A DNA stretch of 30,512 bases from Apostichopus californicus (GCA_020650975.1 JAIPMN010185544.1:1-30512); one strand, 5' to 3'. Numbered from the stretch's first letter, positions 20,133 to 30,200 are shown. Made by a program: numbers and translations. Notes: generated from the letters alone by a model not told the origin.

Positions 20133-20773
20133 GTATGTGTTGGTATTGTGTGCAATGGATTCAGGATGGGTGAAGTGCATGGGAACAATCTCATATGGGA
20201 TCGCGGTCAAGCCTGCTCATAGAAAAACAGTCCTACTTCAAATTCACTCGAGCATTAGCAATTTGTTACTTGATAGCATAAACTATCCCAAGTACTGTTA
20301 TTAGGATTCATCCTTGAGCACACCTAATTAATTGACCAGCCACCAGTATGATTGTAAACACAGGTGCTCTAATGGCCAGCACTAATTTCCTGTGTGTAAA
20401 GACAAGTTTGGCTGACCACTGAAACAGTACACTGTGTGTTTAATCATGAATTCATGCAGATGAGCGTTCAGTATGGCTAGCATCACCAACTCGGGTAGAT
20501 ATCCAAACTCCCCTGTTTTTGGCCGGGTGGTATTTGCTATAGGCTGGGAAGATCATAATGGGCAGGAAAATAAAAAGTATTTTTATATGAGATCTGGTCA
20601 CATTTAAGCAAGAAAATAGCCATGTTATTAAAAAAATTGTTTCATAATTTTGAAAGTGAATAAAAGCATGACAAATGCATGGGGTGTGAATATGTGGACA
20701 TTTAGTGAGCGTTGCATGGTAATGTCATAGTTTAATCAGTGTCTTTCTTTTACAATTGTTTGATTTGATTTAG
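20133..20773. other. Intron B4
   Basis: No gene or defined repeat seen. The open frame running from exon B4 past its donor is simple read-through into the intron. Confidence 0.6.
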
Positions 20774-20875
20774 AATGCAGAAGCTCTTAAGTTTGTATCT
20801 GATCTGGCAGAGGTGGTCCACAAGAAATTGAAAAAGACTGGCATGGCAGGAAGAACAATAACAGTGAAAGTAAAG
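20774..20875 (+). CDS. REV1: REV1 core B, exon B5: little finger helix and strand
   Basis: The acceptor is gatttag ending at 20773 and the donor is aaag|gtatga at 20876. It encodes NAEALKFVSDLAEVVHKKLK and MAGRTITVKVK, 102 nt and phase 0 at both ends. NAEA at this junction matches REV1 proteins better than the VEAD of core A. A broken partial copy of the exon lies 76 nt downstream (20952-21009). Confidence 0.88.
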
Positions 20876-20951
20876 GTATGAAGAAGAATGAAAAAAGTGC
20901 TTTCTGAGTTAAGTGGTATAAGTCTTTTGGATAGCCTAAAGGAACAGTAAA

Positions 20952-21009
20952 AAGTTTGTATCCGATCTGGCGGAGGTGGTCCACAAGAGAAACTGAAAAA
21001 ACTGGCATG
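20952..21009 (+). pseudogene. Partial, broken duplicate of exon B5
   Basis: About 58 bases repeat the middle of exon B5 (KFVSDLAEVVHK), with three substitutions in the first half, then an inserted base giving AGAAAC and an in-frame TGA. The exon's own acceptor and donor are absent, so it is probably not spliced. It resembles a local tandem duplication within the intron. Confidence 0.85.
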
Positions 21010-21153
21010 TGGTGGTGTTAAGAGTAAGAGCTGTTTAGGTGGTATTTTCATTCAACAGTCTGCAAATATTGTCAACTCATACATTAACAGTCTCTCATTG
21101 TCTGCTACTGCAGAAATATTCTCTTAGATTTGTATTTAAATCCTCTCTTTCAG

Positions 21154-21327
21154 ATTCGTAAGAGAGGTTCAGCCGAAGACAATAGAAAGTTGTTTGGACA
21201 CGGAATTTGTGACAACAGGAGCCGGACATTGACTTTCAGACAAGAAACTGATGACCTGTCTATAATCCAAAAAGAATGTCAGAATCTTCTACTCCAGCTG
21301 AAAGCCTCCCCCAGAGATATACGAGGG
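21154..21327 (+). CDS. REV1: REV1 core B, exon B6: little finger with G-loop
   Basis: The acceptor is ctctctttcag ending at 21153 and the donor is aggg|gtaagc at 21328. The 174-nt exon encodes IRKRGSAEDNRKLFGHGICD, NRSRTLTF, QETDD and SPRDIRG. FGHGICDN matches the typical REV1 G-loop, with His codon 21199-21201, where core A has Tyr. DIRG joins VGIHISRL in the next exon. Confidence 0.9.
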
Positions 21328-21563
21328 GTAAGCGAAAGTTTTTGTTGAGTTTCATGAAGCAAGGTTTCTATCGATGTTTCCTTATTCTTGTCATGATGAT
21401 AACCAAATAAAAATTGTTAGTAGCATCAGAATAGGAAAGTAGCTTCAATAATTTTGTGGCTATTGTATAGGCTGACGGGGTAAATGTCACTGGGTGTTAG
21501 GATATAGGCTCTCCAAACAGGCTAAGAGTTTAATACTCTGAATGTGTTATAACTGTCATTGTG

Positions 21564-21937
21564 TTAAAGGGTGTGAAGACTCGCGTAAAAAGAAACGTCT
21601 AATGCTGGTAATCTGACCTAGTTTTAAATGAGGTGCCAGTGTAACAGAAGTGTTAGACACCACCATCGATCCCAGAAAATACACACACAGCTTGCTACCG
21701 TCGGTAATTAGACGCTAGTGTACAGTCAGTACATACAGCTGCGGTCAATACCCACAGCAAAGTGTAAAAACGATACAGCGATGGACATCTCAGGTCCAGC
21801 TAAAGATAACAAGGTATCACGTTTCATTACTGTCTGCATTTTGTAGCGACACGAACAAAACGTCACTTGCAAGCAACAGAAAGTTAACTTTTTCAGATGG
21901 CCGCACGCGGTTTGGGGCGAGTCTTCAATGCCTTTAA
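21564..21937 (-). mobile_element. TTAA-flanked MITE, copy 2 (inverted to copy 1)
   Basis: The element begins TTAAAGGGTGTGAAGACTCG and ends GCGAGTCTTCAATGCCTTTAA, bounded by TTAA at 21564-21567 and 21934-21937. It is 374 bp. It is the reverse complement of 18029-18401, with small differences throughout. Confidence 0.87.
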
Positions 21938-22596
21938 GCACGGTGTCATATATAGGATGCTGAGGGGGCTGCAGCTGCCATGCAGCCAGGCTGTGTATGA
22001 GATATTCTATTGTGCTACATTCTATTGTGTCTATTCTATTGTGCCTATTCTATTGTGCCTATGTTTTGGAACTGCAGTACTGCAGGTGTGCAGAGGTAAT
22101 TCCTATCATTTAATATTTGATTCATCCCAGCTGAGCAGGGCTTTTGCAGCTGCTACAGCTTTTCTTTTTGACACGGTGCCTTTGTATGGAGAGTTTTTAC
22201 ATGCCAGCATTTATTTGTTATGGTGGGGTGGGTGGGGTGCGATTGTACTTTTTTCTTAAGGTAGGTTGACAGCATTGTGTACAGATTCTAATGTAGTACC
22301 TTGCAGATGAACTCCTAACTGATATGAATTTGACATATTTTGAAAGCAAATGATAATTTTTTTTACTTTAGAGAAATATAATTTTCGTTGTTTTATGACA
22401 CATTATATAATAATGGCCAAAAAATGTATTGTCAAAACGAAATCATTTAAATGTGGAGCAATTATTTAATTATCTTACTTGGTATGACTTTGGTTATATT
22501 TCATAGCTTTATTACAATACTAAGTATTGGACTTGCTTCAATGACATGTGCATATCGTATCTGAAGAGCACAGAACAACAAGTGAAGCCTATAGTC
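21938..22596. other. Intron B6, middle part
   Basis: Contains a short CTATTGTG(T/C) repeat near 22010-22060. Otherwise unassigned. Confidence 0.55.
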
Positions 22597-22624
22597 AAGT
22601 TTACCTTTGTGTAAAAGTAAGTTG

Positions 22625-22663
22625 GCCTGATGTTTCAATCCTAGCAGGGTCTTCTTCAGAGGC
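22625..22663 (-). ncRNA. Hammerhead-like motif, mutated
   Basis: On the minus strand: CTGAAGA, A, GACCC, TGCTA, GGATT, GAAAC, ATC, enclosed by GCCT/AGGC. The cleavage triplet GTC is ATC and stem II is weakened, so activity is unlikely. Confidence 0.4.
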
Positions 22664-22893
22664 TAAATGACAAGTAACAGTAACAGAAAGGACAAATACA
22701 TGCACAGAATACAGACAGTTTAATGTGCATGGTGAACACCAGCGGGATGAGTAAATGATAAAAATGAAATGAAAAACTGAAACACAAGAATACAAATACA
22801 AGAACAAATACAGAGTAGATAAGGAGGATCACCCAAAGGGATACAGTAACAGTGCGTGTTTGTGTCCCTTCTGTTACTGTTACTTGTCATTTA

Positions 22894-22932
22894 GCCTCTG
22901 AAGAAGATCCTGCTAGGATCGAAACGTCAGGC
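22894..22932 (+). ncRNA. Small hammerhead-ribozyme-like motif, best copy
   Basis: GCCT (22894-22897), CTGAAGA (22898-22904), extra A, stem II GATCC/GGATC around TGCTA, GAAAC (22921-22925), GTC (22926-22928), AGGC (22929-22932). All invariant core positions of a hammerhead can be placed, with N7 = A. Stem III is two base pairs without a loop, so only a dimeric form could cleave after GTC. Confidence 0.5.
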
Positions 22933-23020
22933 CAACTTACTTTTACACATTCTCTTACACAGGCCTTCTAGTGGATAAGCAGTTTGCCAACAGTTTTATT
23001 TTATTTTAAGTTTACCTTTG

Positions 23021-23683
23021 AGCAGCAATGTACATACAATCTGTATTTGAGTCATAAATTTTTGAATTGAAGCAGAGTATTATAGCTCGGAGGTGTGACT
23101 AAAACTTTCTGTGGTAACATGATGTGAGAGAGTGGTGGACGGAGTAGGATGTATAAATGTAGGCCACATTGAAGGAGATGAATATTGTGATTCAAACCCA
23201 TATATTCTGTTACACCAATATTGTAATCGCTGCTTTTACAGAGCTGTGTACTAAACATGAATTGCAGTATGAGAATTTAACCAACAGTCTGCAAGCTACA
23301 GGCATGACCAAAAAGTGGGTTGCTAACACATTTTGGTGGGTGGAATGATTTCTCCAGGCATTGGAAAATTTATCTACAGGTTTTGGCGCTTGCCAGGGAG
23401 ATTGATTGAGTAATAGTTTTAACATCAACTTCATTGTCCAAGCTCGCTTTCATGTATTTTGAGCATTCTGAGGGGTGGGGTTCTGGTGGGTCGTGAATCT
23501 ACATGTCCTCTTCGAAAATCATGGACTGTGGACGTAAAAGTTCTTGGACAGCTGAATTAAAAGACATCATTTCACCTGGTTGACATGGAATGTACAATTG
23601 ACATTGTAGTTACTAAACTAACTACATCCACTGTTTTCTACTTTAAGTACTTTGAGTTATTGATTTATTAATTAATTTTTCAG
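23021..23683. other. Intron B6, last part
   Basis: Unassigned AT-rich sequence up to the acceptor of exon B7. Confidence 0.6.
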
Positions 23684-24013
23684 GTTGGGATCCATATATC
23701 TCGCCTCAAGAGAGCCAGCAAGTCGTCAAATTCTGCAAAATCGTTGAAGGATATGCTGGTCAAGAAAGGGTCATCAGAGGTCACAAAAACTTCAGAGTTT
23801 ACTAAGAAGAGGTCAGAGGTCACAGAGTCATCAAAGCTAAGTGCTACTAAATCATTGAAGGATATGCTAATTAAGAAGAGGTCAGAGGTGGCACAGCCCT
23901 CAGAGTTGGTGTCTAAGAGAACAGTAGCAAAGAATTTTCAACCATCCACAGAGCAGTTTGCTTCCAACGATACAAACTTTTTGCCGATTATCAAAGCTGA
24001 ACCAGAGCCTGAA
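23684..24013 (+). CDS. REV1: REV1 exon B7: end of core B and Lys/Ser-rich linker
   Basis: The acceptor is aatttttcag ending at 23683 and the donor is gaa|gtgagt at 24014; the exon has 110 codons. It opens VGIHISRLKRASKSSNSAKS, homologous to the start of exon A7. Two copies of a SLKDML(V/I)KK motif follow, about 37 residues apart, with RSEVT/RSEVA repeats between and around them; A7 has the single related motif SLEDLLVVK. The frame stays open past the donor to 24199, and an alternative ag|gtatca at 24116 exists. The 24014 donor is preferred because it joins in phase with exon B8. Confidence 0.82.
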
Positions 24014-24605
24014 GTGAGTAGAGAAATTTCTAAACAAAAGTTTGAAAGTAAAATTTTAAAGGAGAACAGACTCACAGGAAACTGTCAAAATAATTTCACT
24101 ACAAGTATTTTTAGGTATCATATCTTTTATCCCGCCAAAAACCAAAATCTAATGAAGATAAACTTGGGTCCAAGCAATTTTGAAAAGAAATACACGTAAA
24201 GTAAATTAGTTTATTTTCTGTGATGGAATTGTTTGATTAATAACGGATTTTAACTTACTAATTAATGTCATCTGTATATATATTAAGGTATGCATTGCAC
24301 CATAAATTGCACCATAGCATGCACCATAGCATGCACCATAGCATGCACCATAGCATACACCATACCTTGCCGTACTTGTTTGCTGTTATAGTAATCACAA
24401 AGCAATAATGTATTTATGGTATTTTTGAATTAGCTGAGAGTTTTTCACATCAAACATTATGGACACCTGACAATGTTGCTTTTCAAACAAAGCCTCTGTT
24501 ATTGTTTCTATTTGAACATTACTGTTGTGGAATGTTATAGCCATATCTCAGCTAAGAATGAGGAGACAAAGTTGACAGTTTATACAAATTTCTGTTATTT
24601 TTCAG
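24014..24605. other. Intron B7, with 12-bp repeat
   Basis: The exon B7 frame continues open to a TAA at 24197-24199, so retained-intron or alternative 3' forms are possible. A 12-bp tandem repeat (GCACCATAGCAT) of about five units lies at 24296-24364. Confidence 0.7.
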
Positions 24606-24700
24606 GCTGGAAACCCTTCATCACCAGTCTTTTCTCAGGATGGAGCCTTCGCACCTTTCTTAAAACCTGTCAGCATGTTTGGCCCAAAGCCAAATATGAG
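24606..24700 (+). CDS. REV1: REV1 exon B8: short linker
   Basis: The acceptor is tatttttcag ending at 24605 and the donor is gag|gtgaga at 24701. In phase 0 the exon reads AGNPSSPVFSQDGAFAPFLK and PVSMFGPKPNM, followed by a split Arg codon. No domain is recognised. It is supported by strong splice sites and matching phases on both sides (0 in, 2 out), and contains one SQ site. The alternative frame gives WKPFITSLFSGW, which would not fit the neighbouring phases. Confidence 0.68.
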
Positions 24701-24874
24701 GTGAGAGCCATGGTTACTTGTTATGGTAGTATTTTGTGCTGAAATTGGATTTTTATGTTATATACTATTTGACACTTAAATTCAGGGCAACAGCAGAGTT
24801 GTTTAGCTTCCAGTATTTTTGAAGTGTCATCTCAGATGAACAAGTCAAACATGTTTACATAGCGATTATGTATG

Positions 24875-24990
24875 TGTAAAAGCTAGCAGGATCTTCTTCA
24901 GAGGCTACAGTAAATGACAAGTAACAGTAACAGAAGGTACAAAAACATGCACAGAATACGGACAGGTTAATGAGCTTGGAGAACACAGAG
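24875..24990 (+). mobile_element. Deleted copy of the hammerhead-bearing element
   Basis: GTGTAAAAG joins directly to CTAGCAGGATCTTCTTCAGA, then AAATGACAAGTAACAGTAAC and ACATGCACAGAATACGGACA, as in the left part of 22610-23007. The GAAAC/GTC half of the motif is deleted. Confidence 0.7.
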
Positions 24991-25220
24991 ATAGGTGTGT
25001 AAGGGGATTAGCAGACAAGGGATGGAGAGAAGAAAAAACAGGGGAAGAGGAGAGGTAGTGGATAAGCAGTGGAGGGACAAAGAGAGGAACAAAGAGAGGA
25101 TTAAGGGAAGGGGGTAGGAAATAAACTGGAGATGGACAAAGACAGAAAGGTGTGGAGAAAAACAAGGGTGGAAGAGAGCTATGAGAAGAGGAGTGATAGA
25201 GACGGGGGGGGGGGGGCAGG
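24990..25220 (+). repeat. Purine-rich tract
   Basis: A long G/A-biased run (for example GGACAAAGAGAGGAACAAAG) ends in about 12 G near 25205-25216. The complementary open frame rich in Pro and Ser is a by-product of the composition. Confidence 0.75.
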
Positions 25221-25545
25221 GGAATCAAGGGAAGGTAGTCATTTATGTAATGTTAATGCATTATAATAAAGACCCTGGGTAGCAAATATTATTTGTTTAA
25301 TAGTCTAACTCGTATTGAGATTTAAAAAGTGCTAAAGCTTGTATATGCTTCTCTGTGTCTGATGACACATTGGTGGCTATGTGAACATCTCAGTTGAACT
25401 CTTACAAAGGTAACTTTGTCCCTTATAGTTGGTATGAAAACTAGAGTGTTTTGTCTTTTGTGAACTTTTTGCTATTTCATGTGAAAGGAAAAATATAATT
25501 GTAATATTCAGAATTGAGTTTATTCTTTGACACTTGAAGCAAGAG

Positions 25546-25729
25546 GAGAGTGCTCTCTGCTGGAGATTTGCCGTTGGATTATCCCAGCTGTTTGGACCCA
25601 GACGTACTAAAAGAACTCCCTCCTGATATTCTGAAGGAAGTTCTGGAAGAAGAGCGATCGAAAGTGAGAAAAGCTGAAAATCTAGTCGAGACCCTTGGCC
25701 ATGTGGATGACCTTCCTTCATTTTCGGAA
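25546..25729 (+). CDS. REV1: REV1 exon B9: ubiquitin-binding motif 1
   Basis: The exon encodes RVLSAGDLPLDYPSCLDPDV, LKELPPDILKEVLEEERSK and a tail ending DDLPSFSE. LDPDVLKELPPDILKEVLEE is a clear UBM, the short helix-LP-helix element by which REV1 binds ubiquitin on PCNA; the central Leu-Pro is intact. The acceptor is a weak caagag ending at 25545 after tttattctttgacac. The upstream junction is chosen by phase, while the donor gaa|gtaagt at 25730 is strong. Confidence 0.85.
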
Positions 25730-25734
25730 GTAAG

Positions 25735-26215
25735 TTACGAGCAGCCTACTTACGAGAACAACACCACAAGTACGAGTACAACACAACAAGTACGAGTACA
25801 ACACCATGAGTACGAGTGCAACACCATGAGTGTGAGTACAACACCATGAGTATGAGTACAACACCATGAGTATGAGTACAACACCATGAGTACCAGTGCA
25901 ACACCTTGAGTATGAGTACAACACCATGAGTGTGATTACAACACCATGAGTATGAATACAACACCATGAATATGAATACAGCAATAATAGTAACATTCAA
26001 CACCACGAGTACGAGTACAATGCCATGAGTGCAAGTACAACACCATGAGTATGAGTTCAACACCATGAGTATGAATACAACAACATGAGTATGAATACAG
26101 CACTATGAGTATGATGCAACACCTCGAGTACATACAACACCATGAGTACGGTTACAACACCATGATTATGAGTACAACACCATGAGTACAACATTAATAT
26201 GAGTAGAGGTAGAAT
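25735..26215 (+). repeat. 20-bp tandem repeat next to the UBM1 exon donor
   Basis: The unit ACACCATGAGTATGAGTACA or a close variant repeats about 23 times with 20-bp spacing. It starts six bases after the intron begins at 25730. Minus-strand open frames rich in YSWCC are products of the repeat. Confidence 0.92.
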
Positions 26216-26563
26216 TCCCATTGGTGTGAGTATGAGTGCAAGGGCCTAAGCATGAGTAAGTTTACATAATCTTGCACCAGTGACAATAATTCTTCTCCCA
26301 CAAACACAACATCAAAATGTCTCTGGTAAAGTACTGGTGGATGGTGGGGTGTGTTGGGGAGACAGGTGGGGGATCATTAGTGCCCTATCCTTATACAATA
26401 AGGTGGTTTGCTGTCTGTTGTATTCTATACCTGGTGTCCCTCAAAGTACTTTATTTCTCTCCTCTAGATGATTGATAGTGTATGAACTTCTTAAGTATAT
26501 TTTCACCTGTTGACTACATTTATGATTTTGAAATTTCATTCTTTTTTATATGTTACCTTCTAG

Positions 26564-26851
26564 ATTGACCCAACCTGCTTGGATGCCTTGCCCACAGACA
26601 TACAGGGTGAACTGCTATCAGCTTATAGAAGACGGTCTTCTAACACATCAGAGGTGACGCCTGAAAAAATATCGGAGGTAACTCCAGAGAAACGGGAAAT
26701 TCAGGAGGACCTTAAAGTCAAGAAGAAGAAAAGACGAAGAGATGGTTCGCAGAGTGGCAGCGGAAGATCATCGGTACAAAGGAATCTGTTTGAGATCATG
26801 AATATTCAACAACCTAAAGGAAAAGCACGAAGACATTCCGCCTTGTATTGA
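26564..26851 (+). CDS. REV1: REV1 terminal exon B10: ubiquitin-binding motif 2, basic tail and stop
   Basis: The acceptor is accttctag ending at 26563. The exon encodes IDPTCLDALPTDIQGELLSA, then YRRRSS, a duplicated SEVTPEK motif, KVKKKKRRRDGSQ (a likely nuclear localisation signal), SVQRNLFEIMN, and ends RRHSALY before TGA at 26849-26851. The first segment is UBM2 with the conserved Leu-Pro. Ordinary REV1 continues for well over 100 residues to a helical C-terminal domain that binds REV7 and RIR motifs; nothing like it follows here. A splice from within this exon to sequence beyond the window cannot be excluded. Confidence 0.83.
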   Translation: MDPTCLDALPTDIQGELLSAYRRRSSNTSEVTPEKISEVTPEKREIQEDLKVKKKKRRRDGSQSGSGRSSVQRNLFEIMNIQQPKGKARRHSALY

Positions 26852-27010
26852 TCGGTAATTATTCATGAGCCTGTGAGAGAAGTCCAAAGTTGAAAAAGAC
26901 GTTCACCTTTCTTTTCTTTTTTTTCATCAATTAGCGAGATTCCTCAAAGTTGCCTGAAAGCTTTTATCTTACATTTTCATCTAATGTTCCATTCAAAGTT
27001 CATAGTCTAT
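26852..27010 (+). other. Probable start of the 3' UTR
   Basis: Sequence after the stop codon. No AATAAA lies close by; the first clear ones are at 27935-27940 and 28208-28213, so the 3' end cannot be placed with confidence. Confidence 0.4.
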
Positions 27011-27011
27011 A

Positions 27012-27290
27012 CTGGTGCTGTGGCCGAGTGGATAAAGGCGGTGGCATTTGAAGCAATGAGGCTTCGCAATCGGGAGGTTTTGGGTTCAATACCCGGCCGG
27101 TTCATAGTAAGGTGGGTTTTTCATCCAAAAGCAATCTAGGGTTTTCCCATCTGAAATGACTTTCTAAATTGAAAGATTCCAAATTTGAGTTCAAATGTTG
27201 AATTGGTAGCCACCCGACGCGTAAATTGTAATCCATCATAAGCCTCCATAAGCGCCGTAAAAATAACTGCTGATTATTAGTATTAGTAAG
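27012..27290 (+). repeat. tRNA(Ser/Leu)-derived SINE
   Basis: GCTGTGGCCGAGTGGATAAA is a class II tRNA-like A box, and GGGTTCAATACCC is a B box about 60 nt later with a long variable arm between. A non-tRNA body follows (GGGTTTTCCCATCTGAAATG, then GGTAGCCACCCGACGCG). The layout is that of a SINE. It may lie in the 3' UTR. Confidence 0.75.
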
Positions 27291-30200
27291 AGCCCAGCAA
27301 AATGGAAATATATGACAAAATGGAAATCAAGTCATTGTTGCTTTAGTTGTGGAGGTTTGTAGGTCTGATGTTGGACAACAATAACCATAATTTGGGGTAA
27401 CAGTAGTAATTTATTAATTATTATATTGATACACTGATGGAGTAGATGAGCCACTACCACAGCTAGATTCAGTCTCGCAATTTATGTGTGACTAGTATTG
27501 TTCTCAATCTGTCCATCATAAACAATACATAAACACAGTATCTTGTCTTGATATTTGAATTTATTATTTCAGATGACTTCAAGAGATTTTGTTACTTCAT
27601 TCAACAGTGTTCGGTTACTCAGACTTGTTTTGCTAACTTTTGGAAATGTTGATTTCTGAGTAAATTAGGGTGTCAAGAAGTGGGAAAGAGCAGTGGTTTG
27701 TCATGCAAGAAAGGTATTAACATGAGTGGATTTTACCTCTGGAAGCCACAATGGGCCTGGTCATTTAATTTGGCCCACAGCACATACTGTTTACTTAAGT
27801 CCCAGGAATGATGTACAGAAGGTTAAACACCCTTACAGATGCCATTTATATCCAAGGCATGATTTTTTTTAATCAATTATTTGTGGTAAAAGAACAGAAT
27901 TGCTGCAGGGAAAGAAAGTGTCCTCCTATGAACAAATAAATGTTTAATATCAGTATTCTGATCTCTGTTATATTATTCTTTATTATTTTTGTCTCAGTTG
28001 AGCTATTAGTAGTCACAGTACATAGCCATGAAGGTATAACCAGAGTAGTATTGGGGGAAGGAGTAGGAGAAGAAGGAAGGATTCCATGGTACCGTTCACA
28101 TTGTCAAATCCGTACACCCACTAAATGTAATAATCAGCAACTTCATTATGTAATACTAACCACTGGAATGTAATGAGGCTCACCCACTAATGTAACACCA
28201 CTAATGTAATAAATATCAACCATTCATGTAAGAAAAAAGGTAAACTAACACATTGCTATGCCATTAGCACTTCGAAAGGGCAAAGGCTTTGTTCAGCGGT
28301 TACAGTTTCCCCCTCACAATCCTTAGGTTGCAGGATAAAAATTCCGCCAGGAGCCAGATTCTCTTGACCTATTCAAAAATCGCTGCAGTGCAGTGGGGAT
28401 GTGCGGAGTCTTTGAGTATTTGGTATTTCTGGTTTGTGAACTTGGGAAAAGGGGTTTGTTTCTGTTCTTCACTTGGTTTCGAAACAAACTTTGTTCGTCA
28501 TGGCTGCACTGCAGTGATGTCGAATGGGGTGCCTTTGTCTACCTCAGTATTGAGAAAGTGGTCAGATGCTGGGGCGTACACTCTCGTCCGTCGGGTGGGG
28601 ACGTTAAATGGCGGTCCCGGGAGCAGGAATGGGAGCGAATTCACACTCGTGCCTCGTTTTCCTCTGAACACTTATCGAAAAGAAGAGGCTTGAAATAAGC
28701 TGGTGTTCATCCACGATATTACAAGGATAGGGTCTCAAATAAGCTACTGTAAGGTTTCCTGATCCTTGGGTCTCTAAACTAAACTAAATGTGTCAGATAT
28801 TAATGAACAATGAAACATGTTATCGTCAAGAAATACCAAGTGGTTAATTGTGACGAACAATTCTTGATTGTGAGGCTGTTCTTCGTTGTGAGACACGGAG
28901 CTGAATTATTGTATTCAAAAGGGGATAGATCTTGAGAAAACCTATGCAAAAATATTATATCGCTTGGTGTTGTGATGAATGACAGTATATGTAGACTTAA
29001 TATTTTTAGTCATTTATGTATGTTTATGAAGACTGCCATCTATTAAGATGAACTGCTCTGTTGGGTAGCTATGGTCATATGCTACTGTAGATCAAATTGT
29101 AATATGGAGGTTTAGCATATAGAAACAAGTCATTTCAGTCAGTATTACTCAGTTACCTTTGCAAATGGCTAGAATTTCATCTTCATGAATACAGGACATA
29201 TGCCTTAGTCTTGTCTTGAACTTTTCCAATCTATCAAGCTGCAATCAGTAAATATTTGTTAAAGCTTTTGGAAAACACCCTCTTTCCTTCCCTTCCCTTC
29301 CCTTCCCTACCCCCACCCCAGCCCCTCACCCTATGATATTGTGAAAAGATACACTCAGCAAATATATCTATAAGCTACATATAAGCTACATTTTGTTGAC
29401 TGTCAAAACTGTGTATAAATTAGAGCAAAAGCCTTGAGCTTTTATTATGCTGTGATGAAAATAAAAACACTGACAGAAAGTTAAATTACACAAGAGATTA
29501 AAAAAGCACATCAACAAACAAAACCAAAAAATCAAACGAAAAATAGAAAACTGTATACAAAGGAAATAACAGATGGATTAATAATTGTAAATGGATAGGA
29601 TTATAGCAAGTCCAAGGGCATGAACATATAATGATATAGAGGTCACACAAGTTCATGTCTGGTCCTAACAAAGATTCAGCCAACAAGGATTATAAATCTT
29701 ACTGCAAATCCTCTTCACTATGTTACATTATCACTAACTGTGAAACTGCTATCTATTAAAGTACATGGTAGTTTTAATTTATCATCCTTTTTTCCACAAT
29801 CTCTTTCATTGTTAAAAATTTGTGAGCTTCAAAGAACCTTAATTTACTGAGAAAAAGACCAGTCACTTAATTTTGAGATGGGGGATTCCTCCATGAAGTG
29901 GTCTTGAATCTATTTGTGAATCACATGACCTACTACTGGCCAATCAGGCAGCCTCTAATCCCAATCTTGTCATTTACGACATGAATGATGTGTATGGTAA
30001 TATATGCAGTGAATATTTCATGTGTTAACCTCAGCTATTCCTGCATAGGATGGCCTGGTCTGGCTGACAATAGTAATAAGAAAGAAAGAAAAAGAAATGT
30101 TAGTCTTCATGAGACTTCCTGTATGATGCAAGCCTCTGCAAGTCTCTCATCAGATTTTTTGGTTATTAATTGTTTCAATAAATGAAAATTATTTCAATAA

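Larger units (their letters stand above)
22610..23007. mobile_element. Retroelement copy with inverted hammerhead-like repeats and 13-bp TSD
   Basis: AAGTTTACCTTTG occurs at 22597-22609 and 23008-23020, directly flanking the element. The left part, starting GTGTAAAAGTAAGTTGGCCT, returns inverted at about 22880-22950 (CCAACTTACTTTTACAC), giving a pair of ~80-bp inverted repeats with hammerhead-like motifs. The right end is AGTGGATAAGCAGTTTGCC followed by a TTTTATTTTATTTT tail. The tail and long TSD suggest insertion by reverse transcription. No reverse transcriptase is present. Confidence 0.8.
2091..26851 (+). other. REV1: REV1-like locus with two tandem Y-family polymerase cores (gene span)
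   Basis: Sixteen exons with consensus splice sites join into one 6762-nt frame (2254 codons counting stops). The order is N-digit, palm, fingers, thumb and little finger (core A), a long linker, the same set again (core B), then UBM1, UBM2 and stop. REV1 is a nuclear Y-family enzyme that inserts dCMP opposite damaged or abasic template sites and scaffolds translesion synthesis. Assignment rests on hallmark motifs: the HSRxHH N-digit, HIDMDCFF, AEIASCSYEAR, PYDF, SCDE, RVAKPNG, NYGIRF and DIRGVG. A single TGA at 15068-15070 divides the frame, so the locus may make one two-core protein, a core-A protein of about 1467 residues, or separate products. No BRCT and no C-terminal REV7-binding domain is seen. 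Splice sites were called by eye and transcript support is not available here. Confidence 0.85.

Noticed and set aside
21897-22259. 120-residue open frame in intron B6
   Set aside because: It begins inside the MITE end and runs through short repeats, with no recognisable domain.
24014-24199. Continuation of exon B7 as coding
   Set aside because: The frame is open, but the strong gtgagt donor at 24014 joins in phase with exon B8 and the extension looks like low-complexity read-through; kept only as a possible alternative form.
24905-25228. Minus-strand Pro/Ser-rich protein
   Set aside because: Explained by the purine-rich tract; no domain or splice context.
25718-26133. Minus-strand frames rich in YSWCC
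   Set aside because: Direct products of the 20-bp tandem repeat.
25735-26215. CRISPR array
   Set aside because: Repeats are contiguous without unique spacers and the DNA is eukaryotic.
28289-28698. Downstream gene or REV1 C-terminal exon
   Set aside because: Two overlapping frames of similar length, no family similarity, and repeat-like GC-rich sequence.
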